Source: Pedococcus sp. 5OH_020 (GTDB taxonomy: Bacteria; Actinomycetota; Actinomycetes; Actinomycetales; Dermatophilaceae). From it: a stretch of DNA of 64,000 nt. Shown here one piece after another: positions 52,064 to 61,784 of this stretch (positions are counted from its first letter, which is position 1; each line of letters begins with the position of its first letter). The position numbers were made by a program, and so were the translations under genes. The stretch covers positions 62,001-126,000 of the forward strand of contig NZ_JAPYZV010000011.1 of NCBI RefSeq assembly GCF_027812955.1. The letters are read 5' to 3'. Under the pieces are notes generated by a model. That model ran no database searches, was not told the origin of the DNA, and saw nothing but the letters and a program-made list of their open reading frames with translations.

Positions 52064-53755
52064 CTACTCCTTGGCCTCCGACCAGCGACGGACCACCGAG
52101 GCGTCGACCACGAACCTCACCTGGGTCGAGCCCGTCCAGCGCCGCGCGCTGTCCTGCAGCGCGGTCACCAGGCGCGCTCGGGCCTCCTGCGCCGCCGGCT
52201 CCGGGACGTGCAGCAGGAGCTCGTCGTGCAGGCACAGCACGATCCGGGCTCCCAGGTCGCGTGTCGTGGCGCGGACCGTGGCGGCCCACGCCTTGAAGAG
52301 CTCGGCCGCGGAGCCCTGGACCACTGCGTTCCGCGCGAACCGTCCTCGGGCGGCGTCGTACGCCGCGGCGTTCTCGGGGGCCGCGTCGGTGAGCACCGCG
52401 TCCAACCTGACGAGGCGGCCACCATACGTGCGCAACGGTTCCCGGCGAAGGCCGGCGGCATACGCGGCGTCGAGGTAACGCATGGCCACCGGGTAGGCCC
52501 GCTCCAGCCCCTTGAGAGCCTCACCGGCCGCCCCGCTGCGCTGGCCGTACATCGCCGCAAGGACCGCCACCTTGGCCACGGGCCGCTCCACCCCCAGGGT
52601 GCTCGCCACGGGTGCGTAGAGGTCGTCGGCGCGGGTCGCGGCGGCGAGGTTGGCGTCACCCGAGACGGCCGCGAGCACCCGCGGCTCGATCTGGCCGAGG
52701 TCGGCGCGCACGAAGACGTGGCCGGGATGCGCGGCAACGGCGGGACGTAGATCCGTCGGCAGGTTGTGCAACCCGTTCTGCGCCGTCATCCGGCCGGCTG
52801 CTCCGTCGGAGGCGGTCCAGCCGCCGCGAAGCCGGTCATCGGGGCCGACCTGTGCGTCGAGCCAGCCGTAGCCGTACGTGGTCGCGATCCGTTCTGCCTT
52901 GCGCCAGTCGAGCAGCGCTCCCACGACGGCGTGGGACTCGCGGTACGGCTCGAGGACCCACTTGCGCGTGTTGGGCACCGAGACGCCGACCGCGGCCAGA
53001 AGGTCCTTGACCTGCAGAGGGTTTCGCAGGTCGGTGTGTTCGCGGCCCGGCACGTGCTTGAGCACCGCCCGGTCCCTCTCCGCGCGGATCCGCCGGGCGT
53101 CCGCGTCGTCGACAGGTCGTGGACCGGCTGCCTCGCCGATGAGCTTCTCCGCGGTCGCGCGGTCCAGCGGCAGGCCGTCGCGTGCCAGCTCGAGGCAGAG
53201 GAACGCTGCCGCGGACTCGCTCTGCGCGGTGGAGATGGCCCTGGGACCCACGTCCGCCAGTGCCGAGGCCTGCCGGGCGGCGCAGTCGAGGGCCGCCTGG
53301 CCCCACGCGAGGAGCTCCTCGTCGTCCGGGCACCAGGACGCCGTACCGGCCACCGCGCGCAGGTACCCGTCCCTGCGGACCACGCCGGACGCGGTGTCCG
53401 CGTCGTCTGGCGTCAGGGTGTCGAAGAGGTCGCCGCGCGCTGCCCGCGGAAGGCCGGCCCGATCCAGTCCATACGCCGTGGCCCAGGCGAGCTGCGCTCC
53501 AGCCTCCCAGCCTCCGACGAGGAGGCGGTGCGCTTCCGCGACATCCCAGCACCGGGCCACCGGCACCCCGCGGGCGGCCAGGGGCGCGGCGTCGTAGGTC
53601 GCCGCCCACCAGACGAAGCGGACGTCAGCGGCGGCGTCGAGCCCCTGGGCTGCGCTGGCCACGACGTCCGCCGGACCGCAGTCCGACACATCAGGTCCGA
53701 CGAGGGCGGCTCGACCGTCCGGGGACGTCACGAACGCGACAGGTGCGGCAGCCAT
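52064..53755 (-). CDS. DNA polymerase I-like protein (bifunctional 3'-5' exonuclease/polymerase type)
   Basis: This 563-residue protein is a short family A polymerase common in actinomycetes alongside normal PolA. The N-terminal 200 residues replace the exonuclease domain (VRFVWWAATYDAAPLAARGVPVARCWDVAEAHRLL is an exonuclease-like segment, weakly conserved). The polymerase domain has motif A (VRADLGQIEPRVLAAVSGD), motif B region (KVAVLAAMYGQ) and motif C (IVLCLHDELLLHVPEP) with the two catalytic Asp residues. The role is probably in repair. No 5' nuclease domain is present. Confidence 0.9.
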   Translation of the reverse strand: MAAAPVAFVTSPDGRAALVGPDVSDCGPADVVASAAQGLDAAADVRFVWWAATYDAAPLAARGVPVARCWDVAEAHRLLVGGWEAGAQLAWATAYGLDRAGLPRAARGDLFDTLTPDDADTASGVVRRDGYLRAVAGTASWCPDDEELLAWGQAALDCAARQASALADVGPRAISTAQSESAAAFLCLELARDGLPLDRATAEKLIGEAAGPRPVDDADARRIRAERDRAVLKHVPGREHTDLRNPLQVKDLLAAVGVSVPNTRKWVLEPYRESHAVVGALLDWRKAERIATTYGYGWLDAQVGPDDRLRGGWTASDGAAGRMTAQNGLHNLPTDLRPAVAAHPGHVFVRADLGQIEPRVLAAVSGDANLAAATRADDLYAPVASTLGVERPVAKVAVLAAMYGQRSGAAGEALKGLERAYPVAMRYLDAAYAAGLRREPLRTYGGRLVRLDAVLTDAAPENAAAYDAARGRFARNAVVQGSAAELFKAWAATVRATTRDLGARIVLCLHDELLLHVPEPAAQEARARLVTALQDSARRWTGSTQVRFVVDASVVRRWSEAKE

Positions 53756-53799
53756 GGCGACGCCATCCTGTCACCTCGGCCCGACGGGGCCGGCGACAG

Positions 53800-54282
53800 T
53801 CAGACCTGCGACTTCAGAGCGGTCTGACGCTTGATGCGGCTCAGCATGCCCACCATCCCGCGCAGGCGAAGCGGTGAGACGGCCTCGGCCAGCGAGAACC
53901 GGTAAGGGGCATCGTCCGGCACGGCGAGCACCTCCTCGACGGTCAGGCCGTCCAGCCCTTCGTGGAGGATGCCGGCGAACCCCCTGGTGGTCGGTGCCTC
54001 CGGCGGTGCCGAGAAGAAGAGGTTGACCCGTCGTTCCGACGCCTCCGTGGCCGGTTCGTCGCCCACCTCTACGAGGAGGAACAAGGGCGACTGGCACTCC
54101 TGGACCTGCTCCATCGACGCGGTCGCCCCGACATACCGCTCGGGCAGGTCGGGCAGGCCCTCACTGAACTCGAGCAGCAGCTCGAGCCGCTCCGGTGGCG
54201 ACAGCTCCGCGAAGTCGCGGGCGATCTCCGCCAGCGCCGGCGGAAGGTCAGCTGTCTCGGGGATCGCGGATGCCGGCGCCAT
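53800..54282 (-). CDS. sufE: SufE family Fe-S cluster assembly/sulfur acceptor protein
   Basis: This 160-residue protein accepts persulfide sulfur from a cysteine desulfurase and passes it to the Suf scaffold. The acceptor cysteine is C63 in MEQVQECQSPLFLLVEV, with the usual LELLLEFSEGLPDLPERY before it and FAGILHEGLDGLTVEEVLAVPDD after it. It sits ten bases downstream of a sulfurtransferase gene in the same direction, so the pair may be cotranscribed. The normal suf operon is not in the window. Confidence 0.95.
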   Translation of the reverse strand: MAPASAIPETADLPPALAEIARDFAELSPPERLELLLEFSEGLPDLPERYVGATASMEQVQECQSPLFLLVEVGDEPATEASERRVNLFFSAPPEAPTTRGFAGILHEGLDGLTVEEVLAVPDDAPYRFSLAEAVSPLRLRGMVGMLSRIKRQTALKSQV

Positions 54283-54291
54283 TGCCGAGGC

Positions 54292-55176
54292 CTACCTCTC
54301 CACCGGGACGCGGACGGAGTTGCCCCACTCGGTCCACGAGCCGTCGTAGTTCCGGACGTCGTCGAAGCCCAGAAGGTGCCTGAGCACGAACCAGGTGTGC
54401 GAGGAGCGCTCACCGATGCGGCAGTAGGCAACGGTCGGCTCGGACGGCGACAGGCCCTGCTCCTGAAGGTAGATGGCCTCCAGCTCCGGCCGGGACTTGA
54501 ACGTCCCGTCCTCGTTCGCAGCGCGGGCCCAGGGCACGGACCTGGCCCCGGGGATGTGGCCGCCGCGCATGGCGCCCTCCTGCGGGTAGTCGGGCATGTG
54601 CAGCAGCTCGCCGCTGTACTCGCCGGGAGACCGGACGTCCACCAACGGTTTGCCGAGGTGTGCCAGGACGTCCTCCTTGAAGGCGCGGATCGGCGCGTCG
54701 TCGCGCTCCACGACCGGGTAGTCGGCCCCGGTGACCGTCGGGACGTCCTTGGTGAGCTCGCGCCCCTCCGCCACCCACTTCGACCGACCGCCGTCGAGCA
54801 GCCGCACGTCCTCGTGCCCGAACAGGGACATCACCCACAGGGCGTAGGCCGCCCACCAGTTGTTCTTGTCGCCGTAGATCACCACGGTCGTGTCGCGGGC
54901 CACGCCGCGCTCCGACATCACCGAGGCGAACCGCTCCCCGTCGACGTAGTCCCGCATCACCGGGTCGTTGAGGTCCTGGTGCCAGTCGAGCTTCAGGGCG
55001 CCCGGGATATGACCGGTGTCGTACAGCAGGACGTCCTCGTCGGACTCCAGGACCGCGACACCGTCGGGGCCACCGACATTGCCGGTCTCGATCTGCTCAG
55101 CCAGCCACTCGGTGGTGACGAGCCGCTCGGGATGGGCGTACTGGGAGAAGGGATCTTCGTTGCGGGGCTCAGCCAT
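54292..55176 (-). CDS. sseA: sulfurtransferase with two rhodanese domains (SseA-type)
   Basis: This 294-residue protein has two rhodanese modules. The first (residues 20-150) lacks the cysteine, and the second carries the active cysteine C252 in [16 protein letters not shown]. Segments [24 protein letters not shown] and [15 protein letters not shown] are the conserved repeats. The CRIGERS loop is typical of actinobacterial thiosulfate sulfurtransferases such as CysA2/SseA. The ATG is followed by a normal N-terminus; SufE follows after ten bases. Confidence 0.94.
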   Translation of the reverse strand: MAEPRNEDPFSQYAHPERLVTTEWLAEQIETGNVGGPDGVAVLESDEDVLLYDTGHIPGALKLDWHQDLNDPVMRDYVDGERFASVMSERGVARDTTVVIYGDKNNWWAAYALWVMSLFGHEDVRLLDGGRSKWVAEGRELTKDVPTVTGADYPVVERDDAPIRAFKEDVLAHLGKPLVDVRSPGEYSGELLHMPDYPQEGAMRGGHIPGARSVPWARAANEDGTFKSRPELEAIYLQEQGLSPSEPTVAYCRIGERSSHTWFVLRHLLGFDDVRNYDGSWTEWGNSVRVPVER

Positions 55177-55246
55177 GCTGTCAAGGCTAAACCTGCTGGT
55201 CATGCGCGGTCGTGGCAGGATGACCGGACACCGTCTAGGAGGCTTC

Positions 55247-55981
55247 GTGGGATTTCTGGGGTTGGGCAAGGACGGCACCGCACACGCCGCTGAGCAGGGA
55301 GGACGCACCGGGTCAGCGCTCGAGCGGGCCAGGAACGGGCACCGGGAGGAGGGCATGTTCTCGGGAGCGGTCACCGGCCTGGTCGAGCAGCTGCTCGACG
55401 CCGGCATCGACGGCAGGGGACCGTTCGACTCCGCCCAGACGGTGGCCGACGTACGACGGGCCGAGAAGGCGGACGCGGAGCAGGCGGTCGAGGCGGTGGT
55501 GCGCAGCCACGTGAAGCTCGCCGCTGCCGGAGGGTTCGTCACCGGGCTGGGAGGCTTCATCACTCTGCCGGTCGCGCTGCCGGTGAACGTGCTGGAGTTC
55601 TACATCGTGGCCACCCGGATGGTGGCGGCCGTCGCGACGCTGCGGGGCTACGACACCAAGCAGCCGGAGATCCGCTCCGCGGTCCTGCTCACCCTCGTGG
55701 GGGCCGAGTCCGAGGACCTCCTGAGGAAGGCGGGAGTCGCGACGACGGGTCGGCTGTCCAACCTCGCCGCCCAGCGGCTCCCCGGACCTGCGCTCCTGGT
55801 CGTCAACAAGGCCGTGGGGTTCCGCCTGCTGGCGAGTGCGGGAAAGAAGACGCTGAGCCGGTTCGGCAAGGGCGTCCCGGTGGTCGGCGGTGTGATCGGT
55901 GCGGGGCTCGACGGCTACCTCCTGACGAAGATCGCGGAGCACGCCCGGCACGAGTTCCCGCCGAGGACCACGGCACTCTGA
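55247..55981 (+). CDS. EcsC family protein
   Basis: This 244-residue protein belongs to the EcsC family (first seen next to the Bacillus Ecs ABC transporter; function not settled). The hydrophobic stretch [45 protein letters not shown] and the later [28 protein letters not shown] are characteristic. The GTG start is chosen because a strong TAGGAGG stands five bases before it. It is divergent from the sulfurtransferase gene. Confidence 0.9.
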   Translation: MGFLGLGKDGTAHAAEQGGRTGSALERARNGHREEGMFSGAVTGLVEQLLDAGIDGRGPFDSAQTVADVRRAEKADAEQAVEAVVRSHVKLAAAGGFVTGLGGFITLPVALPVNVLEFYIVATRMVAAVATLRGYDTKQPEIRSAVLLTLVGAESEDLLRKAGVATTGRLSNLAAQRLPGPALLVVNKAVGFRLLASAGKKTLSRFGKGVPVVGGVIGAGLDGYLLTKIAEHARHEFPPRTTAL

Positions 55982-56207
55982 AGGCTTGATGGCGGGCGCT
56001 GGGGCAGGTGGCGGCCGTACCCGGGTCGCCCCGGCGTGGCGCGGTGGGCCCAGGTCCGTGCTCAGGGGCGAAGGGAACCGTCGACCGGGGAACCGCAGAG
56101 CGCGACCGGGCGTCAGAAGGCTGACCACGGGCGCGACTCCCTCGCTCTGGTGGTCCTGTGAAACGTGCCCGGGCCGACGAGGCGCCCGGGGAGCAAGGAG
56201 AACCTTC

Positions 56208-56609
56208 ATGGCTGTGAACCGTTTCGGTGCCTTCCGCACCATCGCGACCGCACTGCGGACCGCGACCCGACCGGGTGCGCCGGGCCTCGGCGAGCGGGCC
56301 GCCAGCATTCCGAGGCTGGTGCGCGCGACCTTCAGCGGCGAGTATGTCGGGACCTCTCGGCGGCGGCTCCTGCTCCTCGTGGGCGCCCTGCTGTACGTCG
56401 TGTCTCCGGTCGACTTCATGCCGGAAGCGCTGCTGTCGGTGTTCGGTCTGGCCGACGACGCCGTGGTCGCGTCCTGGATAGCGGCGGCACTGGTGAACGA
56501 GACCGAGTCGTACCTGTCGTGGGAAAGGGCCGGTGGTCGTTCCCGGCAGAGGGCCGAGCGGTCGAACGACCCGGCGAGCGAGACCGTCCGCGGGTCGGTC
56601 GTCGACTGA
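56208..56609 (+). CDS. DUF1232 (YkvA-like) membrane protein
   Basis: This 133-residue protein has a core of two short hydrophobic segments around RLLLLVGALLYVVSPVDFMPEALLSVFGLADDAVVASWIAAAL. The SPVDFMPE and G-x-xDDA motifs define DUF1232. Function is unknown; plant and bacterial relatives sit in membranes. AAGGAG lies seven bases before the ATG. The 226 bases between it and ecsC hold no gene I can identify. Confidence 0.92.
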   Translation: MAVNRFGAFRTIATALRTATRPGAPGLGERAASIPRLVRATFSGEYVGTSRRRLLLLVGALLYVVSPVDFMPEALLSVFGLADDAVVASWIAAALVNETESYLSWERAGGRSRQRAERSNDPASETVRGSVVD

Positions 56610-56747
56610 GCCCTCCAATGGGGGGTGAGTGACGCCGCCGCCCCCAAGGCGGTAGCCGATACCCACAGCGTCGTCCGGGATCCGTCGCCGTCCACAGGAG
56701 CAGCCCAGGCGGCTCCATAGTGCGGTCCTGACCGCCACCGTGGGGCC

Positions 56748-57872
56748 ATGACCTCGATCAGCCTGCGCGGCCCCGGTGACGTCGTGGCAGCCCTTCCCTT
56801 CCAGCTTGGCTACCACCCCGAGGACGCCGTGGTGGTCATCGCGCTTCACGACCAGGTCGTCGGCATGATCGAGCGGCTGGACCTGCCCGCCCACGAGCAC
56901 GCCCCGGAGGCCGCTGACGAGCTGGTGCGACCGCTCCGTCGTGAGCGCCCCGATGGCGTCCTCGTCGTGGCTTACGAGTCCGTGGCCGGCGCGTCGCAAC
57001 CGGTGCTGGAGGCCCTCAGCATCGCTCTCGTAGGTTCTGGCATCCCGCTGCTCAACCGTCTCGTGGTGCGAGGTGGGCGGTGGTACTCGGTCGGCTGTGA
57101 CTGCTGCCCGAGGGACGGCACGCTCGTGCCCGACCCGGCGGACTCGCCTGCCGTGGCGGAGCTCGTTGGGCTGGAGATGTCACCGCTGCCGGCGCGTTCG
57201 GCGCTGTCCTCGATGGTTGCCGTCGACTCGCGACGTGCCGTACCCGTGGGGGCGGCCCTGAGGCGGCTGACCGGGCCCGAGACAGGCGTGCCGCAAGCCA
57301 CCGCCGGGGGACGTGCGGCGCAGGACCACCGGATCGCCGTGCAGCGCCTCTCCTGGCTGGCGACCTGGGCTGTGGTGCTCGACGTCTCGGACGGTGCGCC
57401 CCCTGTTGAGGGCATCCGGCCTCGGGACGTCGCCGAGCTGGTCCTCAGCCTGGGTGACCTCCAGCTTCGGGACGGGCTCGTCGCGTGGCTGTGCCCCGGC
57501 ACCCTGCCACTGGACCTGCTCTCGGACGACCTGGTCGACGGGTTCCACACCGTGCTTCCCACGCCGGCCTGGGGAGACCCCGACCTGCGAGACACCGCCC
57601 TCCAGGACGGCAGTGCCTCCATCGCGGGGCGGCGTCTGGTCGCGAGGCTCCAGGCGTTGTGTCGGGCGGTCCCCGACCCCTCGGCGGCGGGGGTGCTGAC
57701 TGTCCTCGCCAACGTGGCGTGGTGGCTCGGCGACGGGGCGGTAGCCCGGGTCTGCCTCGACCGGGCACTCGAGCACTCGCCGGACTACCGGCTGGCGGAG
57801 CTGACCCGACGGCTGGTCGAGGTCGGGCTGCGTCCCCGCGGGCGCGGTCGGCACCCGGTGTCCCCCCGCTGA
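56748..57872 (+). CDS. DUF4192 family protein
   Basis: This 374-residue protein shows the DUF4192 pattern: ISLRGPGDVVAALPFQLGYHPEDAVVVIALHDQVVGMIERLDLP at the start, RWYSVGCDCCPRDGTLV with vicinal cysteines, and a C-terminal tetratricopeptide-like segment VLANVAWWLGDGAVARVCLDRALEHSPDYRLAELTRRLV. It is restricted to actinomycetes and has no known function; the CDCC motif suggests a bound metal. It precedes the metX riboswitch on the same strand. Confidence 0.9.
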   Translation: MTSISLRGPGDVVAALPFQLGYHPEDAVVVIALHDQVVGMIERLDLPAHEHAPEAADELVRPLRRERPDGVLVVAYESVAGASQPVLEALSIALVGSGIPLLNRLVVRGGRWYSVGCDCCPRDGTLVPDPADSPAVAELVGLEMSPLPARSALSSMVAVDSRRAVPVGAALRRLTGPETGVPQATAGGRAAQDHRIAVQRLSWLATWAVVLDVSDGAPPVEGIRPRDVAELVLSLGDLQLRDGLVAWLCPGTLPLDLLSDDLVDGFHTVLPTPAWGDPDLRDTALQDGSASIAGRRLVARLQALCRAVPDPSAAGVLTVLANVAWWLGDGAVARVCLDRALEHSPDYRLAELTRRLVEVGLRPRGRGRHPVSPR

Positions 57873-57981
57873 GAGTCGTGGTGCGGGAGCGCCGGGCGAC
57901 GACCAAGGGAGCGAGGCCGACGAGCCGGAGTGAGCGTGAGTCCAATGAGTGGACGACGGGGACGGCGGCCAGGGTGACTCG

Positions 57982-57987
57982 TATCAT
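57982..57987 (+). promoter_or_regulatory. candidate -10 element for the metX transcript
   Basis: TATCAT lies eight bases before the SAM-IV aptamer and would place the start right at the aptamer's 5' end. The -35 is poor. Confidence 0.45.
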
Positions 57988-57995
57988 GGCCCGCA

Positions 57996-58107
57996 GGTGA
58001 TGAGTCCCAGCTTCGAGCCCCGGCTTGCTGGGCGGCAACCCTCCTCGCGATGGGGTGCCCCGGGTGAAGACCTGGCCGACCCTGACCCGGGCGGCAAGCG
58101 CGATGCC
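57996..58107 (+). promoter_or_regulatory. SAM-IV riboswitch upstream of metX
   Basis: The order GGTGATGAGTCCCAGC, GAGCCCCGGCTTGCTGGG, CGGCAACCCTCC, GGGGTGCCCCGGGTGAAGACC and GCGGCAAGCGCG matches SAM-IV. The aptamer's last conserved bases end only two bases before the AGGAG ribosome binding site of metX (58110-58114), so SAM binding should block translation directly. Confidence 0.95.
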
Positions 58108-58122
58108 ACAGGAGCAGTACCG

Positions 58123-59259
58123 ATGACCACGACGTCCCGACCACCCGCCACCTCCGGTGCTTGGCGCGACGGTGACCCCGTGGGTGCCAGGAAGTTCGTC
58201 CAGCTCGGCGCCGTGGAGCTGGAGCGAGGGGGTGTCCTGCCGCAGGTGACACTGGCCTACGAGAGCTGGGGCCGGCTGAACTCCCGGCGCGACAACGCCA
58301 TCCTCGTCGAGCATGCCCTTACCGGAGACAGCCACGTGGTCGGTGGGGTGGAGGCCGGACACCCGACTCCCGGCTGGTGGGACGGCCTCATCGGTCCAGG
58401 CAAGGCGCTGGACACCGATCGCTTCTTCGTCATCGCGGCCAACGTCCTGGGGGGGTGTCAGGGCAGCACGGGCCCTGCCACTGCGGCCCCGGACGGCCGA
58501 CCGTGGGGCAGCAGGTTCCCGTTCATCACCGTCCGCGACCAGGTCCAGACGGAGGCGCTCCTGGCGGATGCGCTGGGCATCCACCGCTGGCGCATGGTCC
58601 TGGGCGGTTCGATGGGTGGCATGCGCGCACTGGAGTGGGCGGTGACGCATCCGGACCGGGTCGACACGGCGGTGATCCTGGCCAGCACGCCGTACGCGAC
58701 CGCGGAGCAGATCGGCTGGTGCCAGGCCCAGGTGCTCGCCATCCGGGCTGACCAGCATTTCCACGGCGGCGACTACTACGACCGGCCCGCGGGCCCCGAG
58801 ACGGGGCTCGGGATCGCGCGCCGCATCGCCCATGTGACCTACCGCAGCGAGCTGGAGCTCCACGAACGGTTCGGCAGGGAACCTCAAGGCACCGAGGAGC
58901 CGCTGGGTGGCCACGGACGGTACGCGGTGGAGTCCTATCTCGACCATCACGCGGGCAAGCTGGCGGGGCGCTTCGACGCGAACTCCTACATCGTGCTCAC
59001 GGAGGCCATGAACTCCCACGACGTGGGCCGCGGCCGTGGGGGAGTGAAGGCGGCGCTGGCCGCCGTGACGAGCCGCCTGGTCGTCGTCGCCGTGGACTCC
59101 GACCGCCTCTACCCGCCCCGGCTGTCGCTGGAGGTGGCCCAGGCCGTGCCGGCGGCGCAGGTCCACACCGTGCACTCGGAGTACGGCCATGACGGCTTCC
59201 TGATCGAGCTGGACCAGGTGGCCGGGATTGTGGCAAGCGTTCTCTCCGGTCCCAGCTGA
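58123..59259 (+). CDS. metX: homoserine O-acetyltransferase
   Basis: This 378-residue alpha/beta hydrolase-fold enzyme acetylates homoserine using acetyl-CoA. The nucleophile is Ser163 in LGGSMGGMRALEW; the Asp and His are in VVAVDSDRLYPP and SEYGHDGFLIE. LTGDSHVVGG and NVLGGCQGSTGP are typical of MetX. It provides O-acetylhomoserine for MetY. The ATG follows AGGAG by eight bases and lies just downstream of the SAM-IV aptamer. Confidence 0.97.
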   Translation: MTTTSRPPATSGAWRDGDPVGARKFVQLGAVELERGGVLPQVTLAYESWGRLNSRRDNAILVEHALTGDSHVVGGVEAGHPTPGWWDGLIGPGKALDTDRFFVIAANVLGGCQGSTGPATAAPDGRPWGSRFPFITVRDQVQTEALLADALGIHRWRMVLGGSMGGMRALEWAVTHPDRVDTAVILASTPYATAEQIGWCQAQVLAIRADQHFHGGDYYDRPAGPETGLGIARRIAHVTYRSELELHERFGREPQGTEEPLGGHGRYAVESYLDHHAGKLAGRFDANSYIVLTEAMNSHDVGRGRGGVKAALAAVTSRLVVVAVDSDRLYPPRLSLEVAQAVPAAQVHTVHSEYGHDGFLIELDQVAGIVASVLSGPS

Positions 59260-59327
59260 GGCGAAGGATTTCCGGTAGCGTCGCCACCGCGGCCACTGCC
59301 GCGAGGTCGACGAACGAGGAGGTTTCC

Positions 59328-59729
59328 GTGGCCATCGTTGTGGGCTATGTCCCGACGAAGGAAGGGCGCGCGGCGCTGCGCCGAGCAGCGGACGAGTCGC
59401 TGCTGCGCAAGGCGAAGCTGATCGTCATCAACTCCCAGCGGGGTGGCCGCGACTTCGACGGAGACGAGGCACAGCGGTTCGAGAGCGAGCTCAACCGCAT
59501 CCAGAGCGAGCTCGACGAGGAAGGTCTGGAGCACGAGGTCCGTCAGCTGGTACGCGGCAACGAGCCAGCGGAGGACCTCATCGCGGTGGCCGAGCAGGAG
59601 AACGCCGACTTCATCGTCATCGGTCTGCGTCGCCGCACACCGGTGGGCAAGCTGATTCTCGGCTCGAACGCCCAGCGGATCCTGCTGGACGCGTCCTGCC
59701 CCGTGCTGGCCGTCAAGGCCGAGGCCTGA
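59328..59729 (+). CDS. universal stress protein A family protein
   Basis: This 133-residue protein has one Usp domain: AIVVGYVPTKEGRAALRRAADE at the start and IVIGLRRRTPVGKLILGSNAQRILLDASCPVLAVKAEA at the end, including the ATP-binding G-x2-G-x9-G-S/N-like pattern. It therefore probably binds ATP. GAGGAGG lies six bases before the GTG start. Its position between metX and sigA appears to be simple chromosomal context. Confidence 0.93.
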   Translation: MAIVVGYVPTKEGRAALRRAADESLLRKAKLIVINSQRGGRDFDGDEAQRFESELNRIQSELDEEGLEHEVRQLVRGNEPAEDLIAVAEQENADFIVIGLRRRTPVGKLILGSNAQRILLDASCPVLAVKAEA

Positions 59730-59934
59730 GCGAGCGGTTCTCACGGGCCGAATCCTGGCTCCGATGCGGGATCTGGGGCGTTCTCGTTTTACAATGTCAT
59801 CAACGAAGCCGTCGGGGCCCCGCCCGAGCGGTCTCCGCAATACTTCCGCCCCCGCAGTTGTTATCACTAACGTCCCCTCAGGCATGTTCGTGATGGCGTG
59901 CGCCGTGCCGCGAGTCCGCGACGAAAGGTAGTCC

Positions 59935-61671
59935 GTGTCGCCTGTGTCCAAGAAGGCTGCGAGCCCCGCACCCTCGCTTCCGACGGAGTTCTCCCACCCC
60001 GCACTGCAGAGGTTGCTCAAGCAGGGCCATACCAGTGGTTCGGTCGACAGCGAGCAGCTGCGCGCGGCCCTGCAGGGAGCCGAGGTGGCTCCGAAGCGGA
60101 TGAAGGCCGTGCTCCGGTCGCTGGACGAGCAGGGCATCCACGTGACGCTCGACACCACGACGGCGACGCGCGCCGTGGCCGCCACCGCCACGCGCAAGAC
60201 GACGACCGCCTCCGCCAAGCCGGCTGCCGGCGGCAGCGGGACCGGCGTGTCCAAGGCGGCCGCAGCCAAGAGCAGTACGGCCAAGGCCGGCACGGGGAAG
60301 ACGGCGGCCGGCACGACGACGTCTGACGCGGGCTCTTCCAGCGAGGGCGCCTCCGGTACCGACGCCGTAGCCGCCGGCGCGTCGAAGTCCGCCGCAGCGA
60401 AGGCGACGGTGAAGGCGGCCGCAGCCAAGGCCACCACCACCAAGAAGGCCGCCGCGGCAGCAGCGGGACAGGGCAAGCCTGCGACGAAGAAGTCCGACAC
60501 CAAGGCCGGAGCCGTCAAGGCAACCGACGATGCGGCCGCTGCCACTGGGGCTGCGGGCGACGAGGTCGTCGGAGAGCTGGACGAGGACGCCGAGGCCGAC
60601 GCGGAGCCCACCGACGTCGTCGAGTCCGAGCTAGAGGACGTCGTCATCGAGGACGACGTCGAAGCGGACGACAAGAAGGATGACGAGACTGAGGAGTCCG
60701 GCTTCGTCCTGCGCGACGACGACGAGGACGACGCCCCCGTTCAGCAGGTGGTGACCGCCGGTGCGACCGCGGACCCGGTCAAGGACTACCTCAAGCAGAT
60801 CGGCAAGGTCGCCCTCCTGAACGCCGAGCAGGAGGTCGAGCTGGCGAAGCGCATCGAGGCCGGGCTGTTCGGCGAGGAGCGCCTGAACTCCGGCGAGAAG
60901 ATCGACATGAAGCTCAAGCGTGAGCTGTGGTGGATCGCCCAGGACGGCAAGAGGGCCAAGAACCACCTGCTCGAGGCGAACCTGCGTCTCGTCGTGTCCC
61001 TCGCCAAGCGCTACACCGGGCGCGGGATGCTCTTCCTCGACCTCATCCAGGAGGGCAACCTCGGCCTGATCCGCGCCGTCGAGAAGTTCGACTACACCAA
61101 GGGCTACAAGTTCTCGACGTACGCGACGTGGTGGATCCGCCAGGCGATCACCCGCGCCATGGCCGACCAGGCTCGCACCATCCGCATCCCAGTCCACATG
61201 GTCGAGGTCATCAACAAGCTGGCCCGTGTGCAGCGCCAGATGCTTCAGGACCTGGGCCGCGAGCCCACGCCCGAGGAGCTGGCCAAGGAGCTCGACATGA
61301 CCCCTGAGAAGGTCGTCGAGGTCCAGAAGTACGGTCGCGAGCCCATTTCCCTGCACACCCCCCTCGGTGAGGACGGCGACAGCGAGTTCGGGGACCTCAT
61401 CGAGGACTCCGAGGCCGTCGTCCCCGCGGATGCCGTGAGCTTCACGCTCCTGCAGGAGCAGCTTCACTCGGTGCTCGACACGCTCTCCGAGCGCGAGGCC
61501 GGGGTCGTGTCGATGCGGTTCGGCCTGACTGACGGCCAGCCGAAGACGCTCGACGAGATCGGCAAGGTCTACGGGGTGACCCGTGAGCGCATCCGCCAGA
61601 TCGAGTCCAAGACGATGAGCAAGCTGCGTCATCCCAGCCGGTCGCAGGTCCTGCGCGACTACCTGGACTGA
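59935..61671 (+). CDS. sigA: primary RNA polymerase sigma factor (SigA/RpoD)
   Basis: This 578-residue protein is the housekeeping sigma factor. Residues 20-70 are a region 1.1-like part, 75-200 a Lys/Ala/Thr-rich linker, 205-250 very acidic. Regions 1.2-2.4 follow ([93 protein letters not shown]), then region 3 and region 4 ([32 protein letters not shown]). GTG is the start. The long histone-like linker is typical of actinobacterial SigA/HrdB. A TACAAT (59790-59795) could be a -10 upstream. Confidence 0.97.
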   Translation: MSPVSKKAASPAPSLPTEFSHPALQRLLKQGHTSGSVDSEQLRAALQGAEVAPKRMKAVLRSLDEQGIHVTLDTTTATRAVAATATRKTTTASAKPAAGGSGTGVSKAAAAKSSTAKAGTGKTAAGTTTSDAGSSSEGASGTDAVAAGASKSAAAKATVKAAAAKATTTKKAAAAAAGQGKPATKKSDTKAGAVKATDDAAAATGAAGDEVVGELDEDAEADAEPTDVVESELEDVVIEDDVEADDKKDDETEESGFVLRDDDEDDAPVQQVVTAGATADPVKDYLKQIGKVALLNAEQEVELAKRIEAGLFGEERLNSGEKIDMKLKRELWWIAQDGKRAKNHLLEANLRLVVSLAKRYTGRGMLFLDLIQEGNLGLIRAVEKFDYTKGYKFSTYATWWIRQAITRAMADQARTIRIPVHMVEVINKLARVQRQMLQDLGREPTPEELAKELDMTPEKVVEVQKYGREPISLHTPLGEDGDSEFGDLIEDSEAVVPADAVSFTLLQEQLHSVLDTLSEREAGVVSMRFGLTDGQPKTLDEIGKVYGVTRERIRQIESKTMSKLRHPSRSQVLRDYLD

Positions 61672-61697
61672 CGGCCCGCCACATTTTGGCGCTTGTG

Positions 61698-61728
61698 CAG
61701 GTCAGGTGCCCTCCCGGCACCTGACCTG
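61698..61728 (+). terminator. intrinsic terminator after sigA
   Basis: CAGGTCAGGTGCC and its exact complement form a 13-bp stem with a CTCCC loop, 27 bases after the stop, followed by TCCTATTT. Confidence 0.9.
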
Positions 61729-61784
61729 TCCTATTTGCCGGCTGCACAGCGCTCCTAGTCCAGATATCACACTCGGGTGGCGGG

